Positions 11,301 to 22,019 of a stretch of 64,000 bases of DNA are shown here, in pieces. The stretch is from Tetraselmis striata (taxonomy: Eukaryota; Chlorophyta; Chlorodendrophyceae; Chlorodendrales; Chlorodendraceae). Both the position numbers and the translations under genes were made by a program. The notes under the pieces are model-generated. The model saw only the letters and a program-made list of their open reading frames with translations, searched no databases and was not told the DNA's origin. The first letter of the stretch is position 1; each line of letters opens with the position of its first letter. The stretch spans positions 124,001 to 188,000 of the forward strand of contig VCJN01000206.1 of assembly GCA_006384855.1 (NCBI GenBank), in the 5' to 3' direction.

Positions 11301-13680
11301 CCGACCACCGTGGGATTTACACGCCGCCTTTTTGTTTCATAAGAGAGATGAAAAATGTGTGGCTGGCCCTGCGCCTAGTTAGGGTCCATATTTGTTGTTC
11401 GAAACATTCTTGAAAACTCGCTCTAGGGACCCGCTCATTGCTGCTCCCGAGTCGCAGAAAGCCGCACTGCACCGTTAAAAAATATATATATGTATATATA
11501 CAGATATATACATATGCATATGATATCTAAGTGTACATATATACATATATATGTATGTATATATATATATATCGAGAATATTACTATATTAAGCTGCAAA
11601 TTCAAAGCACATATATCAGGACAATTTTGGCATTATATATTCTCAGGTGTGGATGTAGAGGACCAAGTAATGATGTTTGCTATCGCAACTACGCAGGAGC
11701 CCGCCCGGGATGGTTCGCACTCTGCGAGGACCGCGGCTCCGCAAGCTGACGGAACAAAGCCGACAGCGCAGACGAATGCGACGGAGGAGACAGAGGGGAC
11801 TGCCGACGAGGTTGCCGAGCCCGTCGACGCGGCCGCTGATGGCATCTTTAAAACCGAGCAGGAGCATCCCCGCTCAGTGGAAGACCTACGGGAGGAGCGC
11901 CTCCGACTTCTCGAGGATAGGCACACCCGCGCGATAGCGGCGGCGGAGGCGGCATCGCTGCCAGACTTCCGGCGGGAGCTGCCCGCCGGCATCAACGGCG
12001 AGACACAGGTGTGCCCCTTCGGCAGCTTCCTGCACCCCGCACTTAGCGAGGCTGGCCACCCGCCGAGCGAAGAGAAGCAGGAGGTTCTGGAGGGCGTGAA
12101 GGCGCTGCTGGCGAGCTCGTGGTCGCCACCTGCCGTCATAGGCACTGGTTTCCACATCGACTTCGCGGTGCGCGATGCGCAGATCCGGGCTGTCGGCGCC
12201 CCCCGTATGGTCGTCCTCAGCTGGCGGCAGCTCGAGGCTCTCGGTCGCATCCCGCGCAGCAGCGAGGGCTTGGCTGTGGGCATCCCGGAGGCGATCGCGC
12301 AGGTCGCAGAGCGCTACGCGGACGTCGGGCCGCCGGGGCTGCTGCAGTACGAAGACAATCCCTTCGGCGGGGCGTCCGTGCCGCCCGAGTTCTGGCCGCA
12401 CCTCGACTCGGAGCTGGGCACCAACCCGCGGCTCAACCTAGTGATGGTGAGCCATCGCTGGCTGCGACCCAGCATGGACCCCAAGCTCGCGCACCCCGAT
12501 GACGAGGCGGGCTTCAAGGCGCGCCTGCTCGCGCACTACGGGCGGCAGGAAGCTGAGGCACCCGGCAAGCGCGAAACGTATTTCTGGATCGACTACTGCA
12601 GCGTCAACCAGGTACTACGTCCTAAGCGACACCGCTGCGATCTCAGACGACACCCTACGGCAAATTACCAAGGACGTATCAACTGCGTCACATCATTCTA
12701 ACGCCCCTAAAATTTCAGCATGACAGAGAACTACGACCGACACGAGTGACAGTGATGAGTTAAGCAGCGACTAATATCAGGATGTTTTACCTTACGAGTC
12801 CAAGTCTTACATGAACTTAGCTGTGTATAGTCGCTAGTACAAGACGCGGTCGTTTGCGTCGCTATCGTCGTGTCTGCCGTCGTCGGGACTCTATATCATC
12901 ACAAATACTGAGATCGAACTCCGTCGAACCTCGCCGTCGCCCTCGGAAATGTTTGTCAGTATACTTGGCTCGTCCTTCCAGTTTTCAAGTTGCGCCGACC
13001 CTAATACTTCGTGGCAGCTACTTGTCGTCCTCGTCCTCCTCCGGCGTAGTCATCATCGTCCCGGCCTCGCCAAGCCCCGTCGCTCGCGTCGCCTGACCCC
13101 CCGTGTTGCCTAGTTGCGCGATCACTCCTCGGTCAGCCACTTGTCCACTCAGTGCGCTCTTCGCGGGGTGCGGTGTTGCGTCGTCCGACATTCGAGCGCC
13201 GCTCTGCCGCTGCAGGACAACGTGATGCCGGGCATCGAGGCGCTGCCGCTGTACATCTCCAACTGCGTGGGCGGCATGCTGGTGGTGGCCAACCCGGAGT
13301 ACGAGGACCGCGCGTGGTGCCGACTGGAGCAGGTGCTGTACGCCGCGTTCTCCGCCAAGCCGGTCTTCACCGTGACGCCCTCCCCCGCGTCGGTCCAGGG
13401 CGCCCAGCGCTGGCTGAGCGACTGGAAGAAGAAGCTGCTCAACCCCGCGACCGGCAACCTCACCTCGGACGCGGACCGCGCCGCGGTGACGCTGCTGACG
13501 GAGATCGCGGTCCGGCACTACAGCCAGTCCTGGGTGTACCCGACCTCGGAGATGCGCTACGTGCTGCGCGGCGTCGCGGTGACGGAGGGCCTGCAGTTTG
13601 GGGCGACGGAGGTGGTCATGGAGGCGGGCATCGACGACGCGCAGCTGGCGGCCGCCATGATGCCGGGCGCGCAAGTCTAA
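2966..13680 (+). CDS. LRR-Roc-COR (ROCO) protein with C-terminal TIR-like domain
   Basis: Predicted exons: 2966-3013, 3148-3222, 3637-5245, 5968-6461, 7069-7140, 7515-7721, 7809-8087, 8567-8733, 8875-8963, 9266-10386, 10964-11059, about 11661-12611 and 13216-13680. All joins keep codon phase, giving about 1890 residues. The start is MGCAPS, a likely N-myristoylation/palmitoylation site. A Pro/Ala/acidic linker is followed by leucine-rich repeats ([20 protein letters not shown], then [10 protein letters not shown]). The Roc GTPase follows: P-loop GRGEAGKTS near residue 707, DCGGQ near 757, and TKVD (G4) across the exon join near 834. The COR region runs from about 929 to 1300 ([23 protein letters not shown]). 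The end has [20 protein letters not shown] and RAWCRLEQ, a TIR/HET-like fold signature. ROCO proteins are GTP-regulated dimers acting as signalling scaffolds or kinases; no kinase is seen here. The least certain join is 11059 to 11661. An ATG at 11670 means the TIR-like part could be a separate gene. Confidence 0.82.
3033..3059 (+). repeat. C tract in ROCO intron 1
   Basis: A nearly pure run of C starts about 19 bases after the GTGAGT donor at 3014. Comparable tracts lie in intron 2 (about 3280-3305) and just after the donor at 6462 (6467-6484). Confidence 0.9.
5347..5695. repeat. TA/CATA microsatellite in ROCO intron 3
   Basis: Alternating TA, then ATACATAC and related units, fill about 350 bases of the intron 5246-5967. 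Open frames here give only Tyr/Ile repeats and are not genes. Confidence 0.95.
8051..8524 (+). repeat. Tandem duplication of an exon end and intron start
   Basis: 8051-8280 and 8292-8524 are two copies, by eye roughly 85-90% alike, of the last ~37 bases of the 7809-8087 exon plus the start of its intron. The donor in copy 1 reads AAAGTGCGC and keeps the frame with the next exon. The donor in copy 2 reads AAGGTGAGC, a better match to the usual consensus, but its exon part is shifted out of frame. Confidence 0.85.
11480..11575. repeat. TA-rich microsatellite in a ROCO intron
   Basis: TATATG/TACATA repeats lie upstream of the exon that begins near 11661. They are inside the intron starting at 11060. 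Confidence 0.85.
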
Positions 13681-15028
13681 CAGCGCCCTGATATGCCGGG
13701 GGGAACATGCCTCCGCCACCTAATACTTATACTATTTTCTGTTGGGATCTTCGACCATTCAATTTACAGCCTCACCATGGGCCACAGCCACGACGTATAC
13801 TCTCGCGTCACTGCACCGCCGGGTCGCACCCATCGCCTACTCAAGCGCCCCTTCACGGCGACGCCACCCGCCTGCCGCATAATAATCATGAATGGAGCCA
13901 AATAAAGGGAAGTATCTCTGGGTGCTGTCGTCGACGCGATGAGGCGCACCTGTGTGAGGCGTCCACTGCGCCCCGCTCCGCTCTCACATCCTGCATTGCA
14001 CAGCATACGATGTGTCTCCCGCATGCTCACGCTGCAAGTATTCCCCCCCGGTTCATCGGTCTCACGTACGTATGGAATCCGGCTTCCACCGCAGACCGAC
14101 CTATCGCGCCGGAAGGCTCTTAGTGCGTTAGCGGGGGAGGGGAGGAGGAACTTTAATGTTGAAGCCCCCCCCCCCCCCCCCCCCCTCATGATGGTAATTG
14201 TTGGCCCGGTACTTAGTAGTAAGAGAAGTATGGTTCTTTGTCATTTCCGGCAGCCCCCCATCTGATTTTCCAGCCGCAGCACCGGGCAATTTCTGTCCCT
14301 ATGGAAAGTAAAGTATTGCCGCCCGCGAAGCCCCATTGGGCACACAACGGATGCCGTTTGCAGCAGCACCTACACTATTATGGATCCCCCCCCCCTCCCC
14401 CTCCCCTCCCTCTACGGGTGCCGACGGGGTAATGAGAAACCTGCGAATAAGAACCCGCCCTGCCTGCCAGAGGTCGAATGGAGACGAAACGACGGCGGAT
14501 CTTTGGCGAATGTTCTCTGAGGTCGACTGCAACCCCGGTTGGAGGCTCATCACAAAAGGGTTTTTATGGGAGCGTTGGCACCCCCGGACTCGTACACATT
14601 CTGCCTTCCCGTTCAGTACCCTCCAAGCATGGGGCGGCGATGCGACGCCTTGCACAGCCTAATAAGCAGTCATGCATTACACCGCGCCGTGTGCGCCGCC
14701 AGTGCCGGGAAGCGCTGGGCGGGCGACACCGCGGCGCCGCGCCCCCCGCCACCGCGGCCGCACGGGCTGGGCGCCACGGCGACAGCGCAGCGGCTGGCGC
14801 GTTACTAAGGCCGGCGGGGGCTACTGCCCGCGTACCGCCAGCGTTGTGGGAGGATGAAGTTAACCGCTCAATAAGTTAACCACTCGCCCATTAAGGGAAG
14901 AAAACGTGGAGCGGGTGGGTGTTGGGGGGGGGGGGGGGGGGCGACAGAGCCGGGCGCCCGTCATCATTCTCGTGCTCGACCAGACACCTCGCGCTCCCCA
15001 TGCCATCCTTCGCCGCCCCACCTCCGCT
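13681..15028. other. Convergent intergenic region, ROCO / desaturase
   Basis: Both flanking genes end here. AATAAA at about 13901 could serve the ROCO transcript. C tracts lie at 14166-14186 and 14388-14400, a G tract at about 14924-14941, and one copy of the dispersed ~150 bp repeat at about 14418-14590. No gene is seen. Confidence 0.6.
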
Positions 15029-17267
15029 TCACTGACCCGACTTTGCCTTGAGCGTGGCGTAGTTGTCGGCGATGATCTGCGACGCGGGCGAGATGAGGTA
15101 TTCAAACTGGCCGCTGCCGTCCGCGAAGGCCTTGAGCAGCGGGCGCAACTTGTGGTACTTGTAGCGCGGCATGGTGGGGAAGAGGTGGTGCTCCAGCTGC
15201 GTGTCCCTGCGCAGGCAACAACAGGGAAGGGGGGGGGGGGGGGGGGGGGTGTGGAAGAGTCAGGGGACCGCACCACCGCCAGTCACCCTTGGACTTCTTC
15301 ATCAGGCAGTTTGTAGCCCGAAGGAGCACGTGCGCATGTTCCTGGAGCACTATCTTCTCCAATGACCTCAGCTGCGAGATCATGCCGAACCACGGCAGGA
15401 GACCTTCAAGAAGCACCTGCCTCCTCGGATGACCAAAAGTTGCGTACACTAATACTACGACATTAAGCAGTCTGCGCACCTAAAAGAACCCTTATCATTA
15501 GCCTTCTCTAACCGGGCTCGCATGCTACCTATGGAAAAACGCCATAGTTCTGCTGGTGGCCTTTGTCTACGTTTGGTCTCTGGCGGGCAGGTTGGGTTCC
15601 TATTTCCATGAATGACCCGGCGTCGAGTACGGGTGCTAACGTGGTAATGAGAGCACACATACAAGATGCCAGGTCATTCCTGGAAGCGCGTCCGTGCGGG
15701 TCCCGCAAACCAGCCTTCGGTGTGACCTCTGACAGCCGCCTCATCACTATTGTTAAGAGGAGCCGCGTGCCATTCGCTCTTGTGCGAATCACACTCAGCG
15801 CAAGGCGGTGTCAAGGTCACGCCTCCCCCGGGTTGCTAACGCGGTACTAACGACACATCAAGTCAGACCCTGCCATGCCTGACAGGGGTCAAGTGGAGAC
15901 GAGACGATGGCGGAAGCATAGCAAAATGTCCTATAGTTTGCACGGGAGCCCAATGTGAGGCTTAAGATGAAGGGTTCCTATGGATGAGGTGGAGAAATGT
16001 TCTCTGCGCGTTCAGAATGTAGACATGACATCATCAGGGAAGCGCCCTCCCGCTTGCAGCTGTTCGGGTGGGCAAAGCCGAGGGAGGGGGGGGGGGGGGG
16101 GGGCGACTCACATGCCGCCCCAGAGGTACTTGATGAAGGCGTTCTCCGCCTCGGCGTCGCGGGTGCTGCGAAACTGCACGTCCACGTACTCCCCCTGCTC
16201 GAACATGACCTCCTCGCTCTGGTGCGTTGCGCTCACGATGCTGCCGCACAGGAAGCCGCCCAGCGTGATGCTGCCCAGGGACACCTGCGGTCCCAAGGCG
16301 GCGCGCAACAGAGGGGGCAAGGGGTCTGTCAGTCTTAGTCAGCGGCACGGCCTCGCGAGCACTGCGGCTGGGCGGGAAGGGGGGGGGGGGGGGGGGGGGG
16401 GTGTGTGTGTGTGTGTGCTTGCTGCGAATCATATCGGACAGGAATGAAACATCGCAGGGAAGAGGAAATGATCGGACAGTGATGTGAAACTGGCCGGGAA
16501 TGTCACTAGGTCGGTGCCTGCCGGTACAGCGGAATGTGCTTCGGTGAGCGCTACCGGGCCGGGCCCGGTGGTTGGCGGGGGGGGGGGGGGGGGTTGATGT
16601 CATCCTAAACCTGGCGTAGTGCACGGCACCCAGCTCGGCCGGCACGTCCGCCGGCGGACCCCATCTGCGCACCTGCCAGGGCAGGCAGACCAGCCACAGC
16701 GCGTTGAGCGCCAGCAGGGCGGCGGCCTTCTTGTCCTTGCGGTTGATGATGTCCTTGAGGGAGTCCGCCCGCCACAGCCAGAAGGTGAAGGCGTACAGCG
16801 GGTACGCGTACAGGTGCTGGTACTTCCGCAGCGGCGAGTCCTCCGACCCGGTCAGCTCTGCGCGGCACCGGCGGGAGAGGTGGGGTGAGGTGGGGCGAAG
16901 CAGAAGGGGGGGGCATGTTTCGGGTTCCCCGCAGTGCGCTAGTCGGACGACGCTCGACGTACACCCGGGCAGCTGGCAATGACCGTGTGCCGTCATGGCG
17001 GCGGCGCAGTACCGCCAACGCCACGGCGGGAGGCCAACGTGTGCCATGACGCGCACGAGCAAGACAAGCGTCCGCCGCGAACAGCGCGCATTCAGGCTAA
17101 CACCAGACACGGCCCTCCGACAATGACGCAGTCATGGAGGTCAGGACCGTCCGCCGGGCGACCACTGCCTTGGAGCCCTAACAACACGCTGCCTCACTGC
17201 CATTGGCACCCGAGTCAGGAGAACGGCGGTCGGGTAATGACTCACATACAGGAAAGACAGAGAGAGC

Positions 17268-17312
<45 letters not shown>

Positions 17313-19335
17313 GGGGGAGAGGGGGAGAGACCACACACGGAGCTTGAGGTGGTTGGAGGGCATTGCCGCATCCCAATTGGGGAAGCTGCTGCGCCCTCAC
17401 CTGGTGGAACCCCTGTAACAAGCCTCGAACTGGACGTTGCGTGCGAACTATGTAACAACATGCGCGACAATAGTTCTGCTGTGGTTTTGTCTGCATTTGA
17501 CCTCTGCCAGGCAGGCTGGGGCATTTGCAGCGTTCAGATAGCCGCGTCGGTATCCTATAGTGCTGAAAAGATGTCACCACCCAGCCTTGGGGGGAGGGGG
17601 GGGGGGGGGGGGGGGGGGGGTTGGTACCCGGGTGCTCCAGGAAGAAGAAGGGCTCTTGCGTGATGTCCTCGTCCTTGCTGTGCTCGTTGGTGAAGACGTG
17701 GTGCATGCTGTGCTTCTGGATCCACCACTCGCCGCTGTGCCCGTTGATCAGCGTGCCCAGCCCCTGCATCGCGTCGCACCACCAGCCCCGGCCGTGCAGG
17801 TAGTCGTGCCCCAGCCAGCCCGCCTGCTGCATGCCCAGCGCGATCAGCCCGGTGGCCGCCAGCGGGTGCTCCGGCGCCAGCGCCGTGCCAGCCGCGCACA
17901 GCCCCAGCACCTGCGCCAGCAGCCCCGCCTCCTGGAGCGGCTCGCGCTCAAACCAGCCGTCCGCCTGGCGGGCAATCGGAGGGGGAGGGGGGTCAGCACC
18001 ATACTGAAATGGGATGACAAACACAATATGACTTGGGGTGACGGGCTCAAGCCGAGGGAATCGCATTCAATCATGCTCGTGAACCAACTATATATGTGTG
18101 GATATACATACATACATAGACATAGACATATATATGTGTGTATGTGGGTGCATATATATACATACATACATACATACGTTATATCCCAAACATGGCAGCA
18201 TTACTCCTGGCGAGTCCTCGCCATCGACAGAAGCAAGCGCCTGAACGGCCGGGAAGAGGGGGGGGTGATCGACGGGGCACCTCCAGCTTGTATCGGAACT
18301 CGCGGAAGGACGAGCACGCGGCGGCGGTGGCCTCGTCCGGGAGCTGCGCATCCGGCGGCGCGTCGCACTTGGGCAGCTTGGCCAGGCGGTCCGTGGCCTC
18401 GCTGGCGCCGCATGGCCAGACCAACCGAGCAGCACCGGGGGTCAGCCAGGTGTGAGCGAGAGAGGCCAGACGTGCCAGAGGGTGCGGCACACGCAAGCCA
18501 TGAACCGAAGGGAAGGGGTGAAAAGGGCGGGGGGGGGCCTAAGCCACAAGATCCGGTACTATTACCAGCCTCACACTGGGAGTGGCATGCAACGTAATAC
18601 AACATTCGCTGGAGTTCCGCTTCGTCTACGTTTGTCCTCGGCCAGGCAGGGCGGGTTCCAACTGGCGGGCGGTCTGCTTACCACCGTGGTGGCGCCTGTG
18701 CAGGGGAGAGGATGGACAGGGGGGAAAGGGAGAGGGGGAGGGGGTGGGTGCACACCTGCCGCCGTTGACGCCAAAGTAGGAGTGCAGGGCGTAGAAAGCG
18801 TCGGTGGCGTCGCGGCCGTTAAAGTACTCGATGAAGCGCGCGCCGCCGGGGTGCGCCTTGGCCCAGCCGCTGGCGTCGTACCTGCGCCGGGAGGGGGGCG
18901 CAACGTCTGGACTGAGACGGATACACCACAAATACATACACACTGTTTGAAATTGATAGCGATGGCGCGTTGGGTAAGTAGCGTGCTGGAGCGTGCGGCT
19001 ACCACAAATTCGCCGAATCGCCGTATCCCACAGCCCAAACACTCTACACGCAAGTAAGATGTGACCGTATGTGTGGGGCCTCAGTCCTCGGCGACCCTGT
19101 GCCCTCAGACGGCGCGCGTTGCCCCATGCGAGCACGTCGACCTCAACAGTGAGGCTTTCATCTCCGACATCCAACTCAGTCTCCTTCTGGTTTGCCTATG
19201 CCGTCGTGCGAGAGAGAAGTGGGGGGGGGTCGGGGGGCACCATTGGTCGTCGATCTTCATGCGGATTGGCTGGCGCTGGCTGGGCGCCGTGTCGAGAGCG
19301 GCCGGCCGGGTGCTAGTCAGATTGACGGGAGCCAT
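15029..19335 (-). CDS. Cytochrome b5-fused front-end fatty acid desaturase
   Basis: Membrane (ER) diiron acyl desaturase that would introduce a double bond between an existing one and the carboxyl end. Exons in coding order: 19335-19241, a small uncertain exon near 19175-19110, 18881-18756, 18401-18281, 17964-17628, 16857-16673, 16284-16112 and 15206-15029. All joins from 18881 on keep phase. Motifs in order: cytochrome b5 heme motif HPGG in GWAKAHPGGARFIEYF; first histidine box in QQAGWLGHDYLHG; second in WWIQKHSMHHVFTNEH; third in DTQLEHHLFPTMPRYKYHK, with Q as first ligand as expected for front-end enzymes. SIVSATHQSEE and STRDAEAENAFIKYLWGGM are also family-typical. The frame stays open to TGA at 15031-15029. 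Regioselectivity (delta-4, -5, -6 or -8) cannot be read from the sequence. The first two exons around the start are tentative: cytochrome b5 residues before YDASGW are not clearly found. Confidence 0.93.
15229..15250 (-). repeat. C tract (sense) in the last desaturase intron
   Basis: A G run on the + strand, so C on the sense strand. The same intron has a second tract at 16084-16103 starting about three bases after the GTGAGT donor. The preceding intron has tracts near 16380-16400 and 16577-16593, and the one before that at 17588-17620 beside the GTACCA donor. Confidence 0.9.
17262..17308. repeat. GA microsatellite in desaturase intron
   Basis: AGAGAG dinucleotide repeat of about 45 bases. 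It causes Arg-Glu and Leu-Ser repeat frames that are not genes. Confidence 0.95.
18085..18182. repeat. TATG/CATA microsatellite in desaturase intron
   Basis: Tetranucleotide-like CATA and TATATG units between the exons 18281-18401 and 17628-17964. Confidence 0.9.
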
Positions 19336-19509
19336 GGCGGCGCTGAGCTCCGAGCCCCGCCGGGGGGCGGCCCCCTTATTATTCGGCTGCCCCTTGCTGG
19401 GCCCCGACGACCTGCGCGCAGAGCAGCGGCCCATCGCAGCGTCAGCAGGGGCGACTACGCGGCGGTGTCTTTTAACCAAGACCGCACGGGGGCTGCCAAC
19501 GCTTGGCAT

Positions 19510-19550
19510 CGCGGGGGGGGGGGGGGGGGGGGGTGGGGGGGGGGGGGGGC
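19510..19550. repeat. Long G tract upstream of the desaturase start
   Basis: Roughly forty bases of almost pure G on the + strand, interrupted by one T and closed by C. It lies about 175 bases upstream of the predicted desaturase ATG, possibly in a 5' UTR intron. Confidence 0.9.
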
Positions 19551-21791
19551 GTTAACACCCAACGGGCGACACGCGACTCGTCGACGACGACCTGACGTTC
19601 AAACCCATCACCTGACGTGTATCCTCGAATGCAGAAGGCGCGCGAGAGCGGCCAGGGGCGGGAGAAGGAGGGTCATATATGGCGGGTTGTCATATAGGAT
19701 GGTAGTGATGATCATATAAATGGGTGGTTATATATGTGATGAAAGTCATCGGGTGCTTGAAGGTTGCCGGCGGTATCAGCGGGTCATCAGACCACCAGAA
19801 AGGCGGCGACTTCAGGGCATCCGCTAGCCGTCAATACGAGTACTGTAGAAAAACAGTCATCCTTTGATGTGAGCAGCGGCGGCGGCGGGGCGGGGCAGCG
19901 TCGCCGTTGCCCTGCGCTATCCAGGAACCTCTCGCACCTGGCCACCACAAATATGCCGCGGCTCCTATTCACGCTTATGCAGCGAGTCGCCTGCAGATGC
20001 GCCACGGGGCTCACGGCGGCGAGGAAGGAGGCCATCTTGAGATATAGATAGACGGTTGTCGGCGCTCGCCGAGGTGCGCGCTCAGGGGCTGGAGACAGAT
20101 AGGAGGAGAGGGGCGTAGAAGCTCTCGCTCGACCGATGGGATGCCCAGGCTGACCAGATGGTGCTCTGGTGGGCGGCTGGTCCCGGCTCAGCTTCGGCCT
20201 TGCGTCGGTGGGGGAGGGGAACGATATGGTGCGACCGTGGCGGGCCGAGGAGGTCGGTGGCCCGTGAGCAATTGCGCGCGCCGCCGGCAGGCCCGCCCGC
20301 GCCAGCCTGTCATTTTCGCCTTTTTGGGTTCGACAATTCTGCAGACGTGGATGTCTGAACTGCTGTGGTTTATATGACTACACGCCTTGCTGTCACTTTT
20401 GTTCTGCTTTTGTCTCCGCTTTATTTGAGTCACATTGCTTTATTCGCTGTATATCGGGATGTACCCGGATCATGGGATGTGTTCGGTGTAGTCACCAGCG
20501 ATTATAAAGTGATATATGGAAGGTTGATGACCGCCATTTAAGGACTTAGGAGGATGCCCGTCCTCCTGCTCGTGTTGACTTCTATGTTGAAATATCTGGA
20601 CGAATGTTGATATTTTGTTGGACACGTACAACGGTGCGAGTCGAATCGTCCCTACGAGTATGTCAAGCATCGGATGAATTGGAGCTGTTTCACATATGCG
20701 TACCGCCATCGATATTCAGCCATCGTAGTCGAGATGGCAACGTGGCATGCTGTTTGGCCTCTTCGTGTCATGAATGTGACCAAACAGCTCGTTAACAGCG
20801 CTACATGACACCTCTGCCTGATGACCACCCATCTGGGACCTGCTGGCGGTAGTGGTTGTGGTGTGTGTTCGTGCGAGTACGAGTATGAATCGAAAAAAAA
20901 AAATAATAAGAAGAATATTAAATGCCCATAAATCGGGCGTACGACTGTACCCGTATCCTTGCGTGTACTGTAGACACATATAACATGTGCACATGCCTGT
21001 GTCACCACATTTCTTTTGAATCAGAGCCGGTCAGATCGACAGATCTCCATAGGTACCAATACGTAAGTACGTCGTATGATTTTATACAGCGGCGATGCTA
21101 TCCGCCCAATCGCGTAAACGCCGGCGATAGGGCGATTCACCTCCGCGCCACGGTGTACAAGTCGTAAGTATTGAGCAGTACGGTTACAGTACTTGCACAG
21201 GCCACAGGGTCGGACGAGTGAGGCGGGCACGCTACTTGGCACGTGGCTACCAGCTTGTCTGCTAGCATTTCAAAGCATCACTGTACGGTAGTAAACAAAC
21301 CCATCGCATCGATTTCAAAGCAGGGGAAACCGAGATTCACATAACATAGATGCCTGCATGTCCCAGCTCCCATGCAAAGAGTTGTGGCGCCGAATTTGGC
21401 TGGAATTTTGCGGAGGGAGTGGTGGGTGGAGTCGTGGAGATCGCTACGCAACGAGAAACGGTTTAATACCAGCGGACCGGCCGTTTATGTGTTCTAAAAG
21501 CCCCATGCTTTGATAGGTTTTATGCCCATATTCGACTTGACAGACTTTCATCATTGTATCACATCTATAAATGAGATATCACGAGCCCGCGCTCATGATC
21601 TACGACATCCCGCCCCATATTTAATGTGTGGAGTAAATATTATATTATGAACTAACAGACGTGTAACAAATATAGAGATCGAAGGGGGATGCATACCGAC
21701 CGGCCGACTGCATGCGAGTCATCAAGAGTGGAGGTAGGTCGAGAGGCCTTGACCACCGAGGAGGCGAGAGAGAAGAACGAGAGACGTCCTA
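19551..21791. other. No recognised gene
   Basis: About 2.2 kb with no family-like translation on either strand. GC content falls to the right, and there is an A-rich run at about 20893-20912. It probably contains the desaturase promoter on its left edge. The short open frames show no motifs or codon-phase continuity. Confidence 0.5.
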
Positions 21792-22019
21792 GAACGGCTC
21801 AACCGCGGAGGTGATGGTAAGTGGAAATACTCATAGCATCTTATAGTGGGAGCAACGAGCCGCGCTCGAGTTGCGGGGACTGTGTGCAAAAAGAGACAGT
21901 GAAAGCAGCAGAGCGCCCGGCGGGCCCGGAGACAGGCGCGCGTGTGCAAAGACACTCGCGACATGTGCCCGGCGGGTGTTAGGGTATCGGTTGGTGTTAG
22001 GGTATCGGGCAGATTCCAA
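21792..22019 (+). repeat. Direct repeat copy 1 (partner at 23.8 kb)
   Basis: This ~228 bp segment recurs at 23819-24044 in the same orientation. Shared blocks include GTGGGAGCAACGAGCC, GCGCCCGGCGGGC and ACATGTGCCCGGCGGGTG. Both end with two close copies of TAGGGTATC then GGGCAGATTCCA. It is probably a non-autonomous mobile element; no coding capacity is seen. Confidence 0.85.

Larger units (their letters stand above)
14418..18680. repeat. Dispersed ~150 bp repeat family (5 copies in this span, 1 at 5.72 kb)
   Basis: Related segments share a core like AACCCGCCCTGCCTGCCAG followed by AGGTCAAATGGAGACGAAAC and a tail like GGGTTTTTATGGGAG. Copies on + lie at about 5724-5775, 14418-14590 and 15833-15990. 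Copies on - lie at about 15500-15620, 17405-17535 and 18560-18680. All are in introns or between genes, and none forms an intron end. No ORF and no clear terminal repeats were found. It may be a short non-autonomous element. Confidence 0.7.

Noticed and set aside
22000-22012. TTAGGG-like repeats suggesting telomere sequence
   Set aside because: Only two spaced TTAGGGTATC units per repeat copy; not a telomeric array.
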